Of a stretch of 64,000 nt of DNA, positions 59,105-64,000 are shown one piece after another; the stretch's first letter is position 1, and every line of letters begins with the position of its first letter. The notes beneath the pieces were generated by a model. The model searched no databases. It saw only the letters and a program-made list of their open reading frames with translations, and was not told the origin of the DNA. Source of the DNA: Torreya grandis. Lineage: Eukaryota; Streptophyta; Pinopsida; Cupressales; Taxaceae. The stretch lies in contig JARHVA010001923.1 of assembly GCA_037957365.1 (NCBI GenBank), positions 1,480,001 through 1,544,000 on the forward strand, given 5' to 3'. The position numbers were made by a program, and so were the translations under genes.

Positions 59105-59380
59105 TGTTATCATATTATTGTATTTACATTAGGTTATTTACTAAGGTAATTTATGTTGGTTAGTTGCCTTAACCACTTTGTTTAAGAGGTTAGTTGTTTT
59201 TTTGGTCTTTTCTATTTCATGCAAGTCGACGTAGGTTAGTTTTCTTATACCCGTCTCATGCTTCACCAGTATTTCATTTGTTTGCCTATTTAATAGGCCT
59301 TCATGCTTGGTTGAATACATTGAATATGTGCTCTGCTATTCTCAATCTCATTTTCTCTCTATGTTTTGTTTAATCTAATA
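59105..59380 (+). repeat. Element E 3' LTR (276 bp)
   Basis: It starts TGTTATCATATTATTG right after the polypurine tract and ends TTTAATCTAATA. The ATTTG target duplicate follows. It keeps the 23 bases missing from the 5' LTR. Confidence 0.92.
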
Positions 59381-59385
59381 ATTTG

Positions 59386-62300
59386 GATTTAGGGGAAGCA
59401 AAAGGAAGTCAAATTTTGGCTCAAAATTAACATTAGGTATGTGTAAAGCAAAAGAAAGGCTCGAATAGGTAACTTCAAATGCTCACATCTTTAAAGAGGA
59501 TTTTCATGGAATACAAAAGAGTTTGCAGAAGTTTTAAAGGGTATTTAGGATCAATTTTGTTTAATTATTTTTAAAATCCAACATGAAACCTTTATGAACA
59601 ATGCTTAAGAGGGTAAAATAGGCTAAAACCCTTGCTAAACCCTTACAAGGACCCGATTGGAGAAATGAAGATGGGAAGCTAATCTAATGGCATATTTTGA
59701 CCATTAAAGTTATTGGAGGTTTTATAATGTCATATTGTGACCATGAAATTTATTTGAGTTTTTATAATACTCTTTCAGGCTCCTTTCCATCTTATTGGAC
59801 TATACATAATTATATGGATGGGGTGCAAAATAGGAATTATCTAATTGTTTTATACATTATGTAGGTTTTTGGAGGTTCCAAGAGATGAATTTTTTTTTAT
59901 GAGGAATATTAATACTTATTATAATTCCCTATGTTCATTTAATTCTAATAAAAATTCCTAAGTGCCTCAATAGGGGCTCTCATCTCAACCAGTCAAAACT
60001 AGCATAGTGACCAAGCTAGTGAGAAGTGTGAAAACTTCAAGTGGATTGATTTTTAAGGTATGTATGAGTATTATAAGGATATTTAGGGTATTTTAAAATG
60101 TCATACACTCCTTTCCATGTATTTTTATGGAAAACTTATGCCTTTTTGGAGGCCAACTGTGCAGGGTGCATGAAAGAAGAGCTTTTAGACTATAAATGAT
60201 GATGACTCACTTCCAGATGATTCCAGATGACTAGGCCTATAAATAATGCATGGAGAGATATGTATAAAATCTTTCACTTTAATTCCAATAATAATACCTA
60301 TCCATACTAGGTTTTGGGATGTTCAAATAGGTCCAAATCATGAAGGCAATTTTTTGAGCTAGAATGAGAACTGTCGTGCCACTTTGCAAGAGTTTCATGA
60401 CTTAGAGATCCACTTATTCCTTATATCCTTACATGGTTTATACCACATCCTATTATAATTAAAAATTAACTCATTTTATTAACTTGAAAAGTATCTTTTT
60501 GACCCTTGGGCTTCTCTCTTCTCCTCTCTCTCTCAAGTTCTATAAGAACTAGCCATTTTGGCCATTGTAACTTATACTCCACCTGAGTATGGTGAATCCC
60601 TACTGATTTACATACCATTTCATAAATAATAAAACTTATTTTTACCTATTTCATGACTATTCATATTATATTTTATTTTAATGTTTGATCTTACATAAGT
60701 GATGACTCTTGTTTCCTTAGCATGGTTGTTTCATTCTCTCACCTATTTGCAGTTGGAAAGCTTCTTCTTGTAGGGAATGTGAAGTGTTATAGGAAGTCTC
60801 AAGGTTGAGTGAGTTAGTATATTCAATAGTTCTATCTAAGGCATCTTTTTTATTCTTCCTAGCCTAAACATTCATCTAAAACCTCATAATATAATATTGA
60901 TGTGAGAAGATGCAGATTAGAGAAGTGTATGTTTGGTTAGTCTCTTGGTTTCATGTGTAACATGTAGCTAGTTGGAAGTCATCAAATTATTTGTTGTATC
61001 ACCTCCATTATGATATATATCTTTCATGTTTTCTCTCTCCCTTTCACCCCCAAATTTTAGGTTTATTAGTGATCTAAAGTGGTACATCAAGGGAGCTAGC
61101 CCTATCTAGAGATTAATCTCATCCTTAGGCTACCCACAATCCTAGAGGTGTTTCAATTGTTCCACTTGAATGAGGAATGCTGAGACATCTCATCAAAGGG
61201 TAAAAATCTAAGTGACAATAGGAATAGGATGTGCATTATATATCAATTACACTTTTAGTTCCTTCTTTTAATGTTCTTGCAAAGGATTGTTAAATATTTT
61301 ATGTTTATGGTGATCATTAGGCTATGAACCTAATTCCTTTGGAGGATCCTCAAATGTAAGATTTTATTCATCAATAAGATCTTATATCTTGTTATTCAAG
61401 GCAAATCATCTACTTTTATAATTTCTTGGTCCTTGATGATAATCAAATAAACATTTACATCATATACTTTGGGTAGAGGTCATCTCATATCAACCTTGAT
61501 AAGATGATGGAGAGATATAATCTAGCACTATAATAACCATAGGAGTAATGAAGCTATGGAATTAGGTAAATGTGTAAATTATCTCTTTGGTGCATTGATT
61601 AGACAAGCTAATTAAGTTAGTATGAAAATGTGTTAACCATGGTGGTTTCTTAATTTTTAGGCTCATGAGGTTATACCTTATAGCTTGGTTTAATTGTAAA
61701 CTTTGTATAAGATGTAGGTGAAACTAGTGTGCTTGCTACATATTTGAGCTTATTTAATGAAATAATCTTCATTTCATGATCCTGCACAACATGGCATAAG
61801 TCATAAAAATATTTTAACTTCTTAAAAAATGGACTCATGTAAAGGAGAAAACAATTTTTTCTTGAATATATCTTGTAACTCTTTGTCTACCATAATATTG
61901 ATCATTTTGGCTAGCATTACCTTATATCTCAATATATATTAATTGAAAGGTTCACTAATTATTGTTTGATTTTGATAATTTAAGCATAAGAAACCTTTTC
62001 AAAAATATTATTAGAAAAGTATGCTAAGAACTAGTATGCAAGAGGTTTGAATGTATTTTATGGATTAGAGAGATAAATCATAGAACCACCTCAAATCATA
62101 GTTCTTGACACTTATTAAATATAATTTTGTCAAAATTTTATCATTAGAATCATATTCAAGGCATACCACATAGTTTTTTTTAAGATGTGATTTTGGATCA
62201 CCCTTGACATCATAAAATGTGAAGTTAGGTGTAAAAAATCTAGTTGGGAAAGGGTGAAAAGAGATTTCAAGTTTAATAGGTTTATGCAATACATGTTACG

Positions 62301-62883
62301 AATATATAAGATGAGGTAATTTTAAATCTTTTTGTTCAATGTTTGTAATATTGTCTTCCAAGGTTTTTATAAATTAAAGGAATGATTAAATTATAGGTCC
62401 TATAAGATTTAGGTTAGTAAGCTGAGTAGTCACCAAATAGGATGAATACATGTTTTGAGTAGTAATAGGAATTTAAACTAGTATTTGTGTTGAAACACCT
62501 CATAATTCCATAATAGATGTATCAATAGTAATTTCAAGGAATAAGTTTTAAACACATAATCCATGACCCACTAGATGTATGTGGATTGATAAGTGTGGGA
62601 TGAGTTATAGTACCTTCTAAATATTTACCATTACTAGGTGAGGCAGCCTTGGTTTTATCTTTTTTACTTATTTCATCTCTTGTAACATACAAACATGCTT
62701 TTGTTAAGTTACTATTGATATGAGTAAACAATGCTTCTTGATCTTCTATTTGGAGTCAGGTTTTTGCACTAACATTTTCCATTGTTTCATAAATGAAAAA
62801 TATAAAATTTTCAACAAAGTAAAACAATAAAAAAACACTAATTTTACCTAGGGTTTGATGTTCAAATATTGGGTTCACCAAAG
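59386..62883. other. AT-rich intergenic DNA, no gene seen
   Basis: No frame shows a known domain. A CT-rich run (CTTCTCTCTTCTCCTCTCTC) sits near 60510. I see no LTR pair or retroelement protein, and no similarity to the other elements was noticed by eye. Confidence 0.5.
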
Positions 62884-64000
62884 GTTTAACCCTAAAATTA
62901 TTTAGATCGGGGTTATCTAGATTTGTTAAATGGGTACATATAAGTGAAATGGCACAAGGGTGATAATCATATCTATATAAGACCAATCAGATGCTAATCT
63001 TAGATATAAACATACACTAAATTTATTATGTTGAGATAGTATAAATATGGAAAGTAACACTATGATAGATATAAAAATGACAAATAGGTGAATTACTAAT
63101 CCTGTTATGATGTTAATTCAGTTATATATTTGGAACAAGTGGAAAGTAGGTTGGAAACATATTTTGAAATAATCATTAGATTTTGGTTTTGATGCTTCTA
63201 TCTCTCTAGATGGTAATTTTAGCCTATGATGGTTGCATCGACACTAATTTATGGGTTCAATGTTAGTGTCCTGTATGGAATATCTACTAAAATAAGATGT
63301 GACCACTTAGATACTTTTGGGTTTTTCTTCACCTTTAATATGGTGCATTTAGATTTAGGTCATGGATTATCACTCCTTATGAAATTGCAAAACCTTAGTT
63401 TTCCATATTCATAGTGACCTTGAAAAAAATGGGTTAGTGGGAATAGAATGTCAATCTTCCCCAAAGACCCCTCTATTACTGGGCACTACCTATAAGGATA
63501 ATACTTTAAAGAGGGGCTCAGACACATGTAGTTTTCCCCTATGCATTAAATTGCATGTGAGTCATATAATATATGTAAAAAAAGTAAAATAGTGACTTAA
63601 CTTGTAACTTGGAAAATATGGATCTTTGGCTACTCCTTTAGTACTTTAAACCTATATATGTGAAATACCTATGACTAGTATGGAAATATGAATACATAAG
63701 GAAGATTTTGATTAATTGAATTCTCTTTGGTCTTTTTTTAGGTGTTATGTAGGTGAGGAATGAATTAGGGTTGATCTTGTATTTATATTAATCCTTTCAG
63801 ATTAATAACTTGAATTAAATCACTTAGGTCAACCATCATGATACATTTAATTTAAAAATTATATGACTTTATAGAATTGGACACTTACATCAAGACATAA
63901 CGATAACATCGATGCTACTATCTATCCTAAATGTTTGTGTCTAAGGAGAAGGAAAACAAGTAAAATTTTTAAGATTGTAGAGATGGAAGATAAGTACATT
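62884..64000. repeat. Dispersed direct repeat, right copy (cut by window end)
   Basis: It aligns with 5063-6160 in the same orientation from GGTTTAACCCTAAAAT to the last base of the window. It is non-coding. The repeat may continue beyond the window. Confidence 0.75.

Larger units (their letters stand above)
54019..59380 (+). mobile_element. Element E: full-length decayed Ty1/copia element
   Basis: The 5' LTR (54019-54271) and 3' LTR (59105-59380) are flanked by the exact target duplication ATTTG at 54014-54018 and 59381-59385. A perfect initiator tRNA-Met primer site, a long leader, then gag, protease, integrase, RT and RNase H in copia order, and a polypurine tract, are all present. Total length is 5.36 kb, normal for copia. 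Shared LTR bases differ at roughly 15 positions plus a 23-bp deletion in the 5' copy. About a dozen stops, mostly TAG, and at least two frameshifts make it non-autonomous now. Confidence 0.94.

Noticed and set aside
1..64000. A functional host gene or defence system
   Set aside because: Apart from the element C gag-protease ORF, every recognisable protein is interrupted, and all belong to retroelements or transposon-associated domains.

Overview
This window looks like intergenic DNA from a large, repeat-rich plant nuclear genome. It is AT-rich and CpG-poor, and I found no intact host gene, rRNA, tRNA or CRISPR array. Almost everything recognisable is a plant retroelement: Ty3/gypsy and Ty1/copia LTR retrotransposons, a plant mobile domain (PMD) gene and a LINE-type ORF1 with a DUF4283 domain. 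A conifer or other gymnosperm is my best guess, from the polyprotein style and the very long decayed elements, but this is inference.

Layout. (0) 1-8271: AT-rich flank with hairpins, microsatellites, a 7-unit tandem array at 7.2-7.6 kb, and a 1.1 kb repeat (5.06-6.16 kb) that returns in direct orientation at 62.88-64.0 kb. (A) 8277-18949: a structurally complete but pol-less LTR element with target duplication ATAAT, 1.2 kb LTRs, a decayed Ty3/gypsy gag, an antisense PMD pseudogene and a polypurine tract. (B) 19821-41412: a very large Ty3/gypsy element whose two 6.2 kb terminal repeats each carry a gene-like ORF. Its internal region has gag, protease, RNase H, RT, a second RNase H and integrase, all broken. 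Its gag is split at 26348-28701 by an antisense ORF1-only LINE-like insertion with a 19-bp target duplication. (C) 42149-46093: the youngest-looking unit, a gag-protease-only copia element with target duplication GGTTT. It has an intact 486-codon ORF and CpG-rich GACGTC-type motif arrays. (D) 46781-52239: a rearranged copia locus with inverted halves, duplicated 0.9 kb segments and duplicated 0.44 kb flanks. (E) 54019-59380: a full-length decayed copia element with target duplication ATTTG. (F) 59386-64000: AT-rich flank ending in the repeat shared with the left side.

Most reading frames are broken by in-frame stops. In element E, and clearly in the others, these stops are mainly TAG where glutamine (CAG) is expected. 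That pattern is what deamination of methylated CHG sites would leave in silenced plant transposons. The proteins would once have served reverse transcription and integration. Today only the element C gag-protease ORF could be translated whole.
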